Shown: piece after piece, positions 6,550 to 6,591 of the stretch | Numbering within the stretch: position 1 is the stretch's first letter | Layout: every line of letters starts with the position of its first letter | Assembly: GCA_946479255.1 (NCBI GenBank) | Contig: CAMLFK010000271.1 | Coordinates: forward strand, 1 to 6,591 | Reading direction: 5' to 3' | DNA length: 6,591 nt | DNA from: an uncultured Oxalobacteraceae bacterium | GTDB taxonomy: Bacteria; Pseudomonadota; Gammaproteobacteria; Burkholderiales; Burkholderiaceae | Made by a program: the position numbers and the translations under genes | Notes under the pieces: generated by a model | The model's input: only the letters and a program-made list of their open reading frames with translations | Database searches by the model: none | What the model was told of the DNA's origin: nothing

Positions 6550-6591
6550 ATGGCTTACGAAAACCTGATGGTTTTTACCGGCAACGCTAAT
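6550..6591 (+). CDS. prs: Ribose-phosphate pyrophosphokinase (N-terminus only)
   Basis: Only the first 14 codons are in the window: MAYENLMVFTGNAN. The LMVFTGNAN stretch is the characteristic start of betaproteobacterial Prs, which makes PRPP from ribose 5-phosphate and ATP for purine, pyrimidine, histidine, tryptophan and NAD synthesis. GGGA at 6541-6544 is a modest ribosome site 5 nt before the ATG. The order lolB-ispE-(tRNA)-prs agrees with the lolB-ispE-prs order known in E. coli. The identification rests on a short stretch plus this context. Confidence 0.85.
   Translation, partial: MAYENLMVFTGNAN

Overview
The window looks like core chromosome of a high-GC betaproteobacterium, most likely Oxalobacteraceae (Massilia/Janthinobacterium-like). 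This rests on gene content and order (mutM, TPR lipoprotein, lolB, ispE, tRNA-Gln, prs), the GC-rich codon usage, and the Prs N-terminus MAYENLMVFTGNAN. The family assignment is from memory of related proteins; no search was run.

Left part, minus strand (1-2592): mutM (formamidopyrimidine-DNA glycosylase, complete) is followed 10 bp later by a dynamin-family GTPase gene that runs off the left edge of the window. The two probably form an operon. Positions 2593-2716 are a short divergent intergenic region with a candidate sigma70 promoter for the plus-strand genes.

Middle, plus strand (2717-5338): a 594-residue TPR lipoprotein, then a 234-bp gap holding a nested inverted repeat of the dispersed REP-like type (4543-4654) and a candidate -10 box. 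Next comes lolB, the outer-membrane receptor for lipoprotein insertion. Two predicted outer-membrane lipoproteins therefore sit next to each other, one being part of the machinery that inserts lipoproteins.

Right part, plus strand (5342-6591): ispE (MEP isoprenoid pathway kinase) starts 3 nt after lolB. A tRNA-Gln(UUG) gene and the first 14 codons of prs (ribose-phosphate pyrophosphokinase) follow. A near-consensus sigma70 promoter lies inside the ispE coding sequence, its -10 box built from the rare codons AGA and ATA, and the last third of ispE is clearly lower in GC than the rest. Between the tRNA and prs a 149-nt leader holds a terminator-like hairpin and a second hairpin. The likely arrangement is that tRNA-Gln and prs are transcribed from a promoter embedded in ispE, with partial termination after the tRNA. 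This resembles what is known for E. coli, where prs is also driven partly from within ispE (ychB).

No mobile element, CRISPR array or defence system is visible. I see no wholly new system; the most interesting signals are regulatory (ispE/tRNA-Gln/prs) and the mutM-dynamin pairing.
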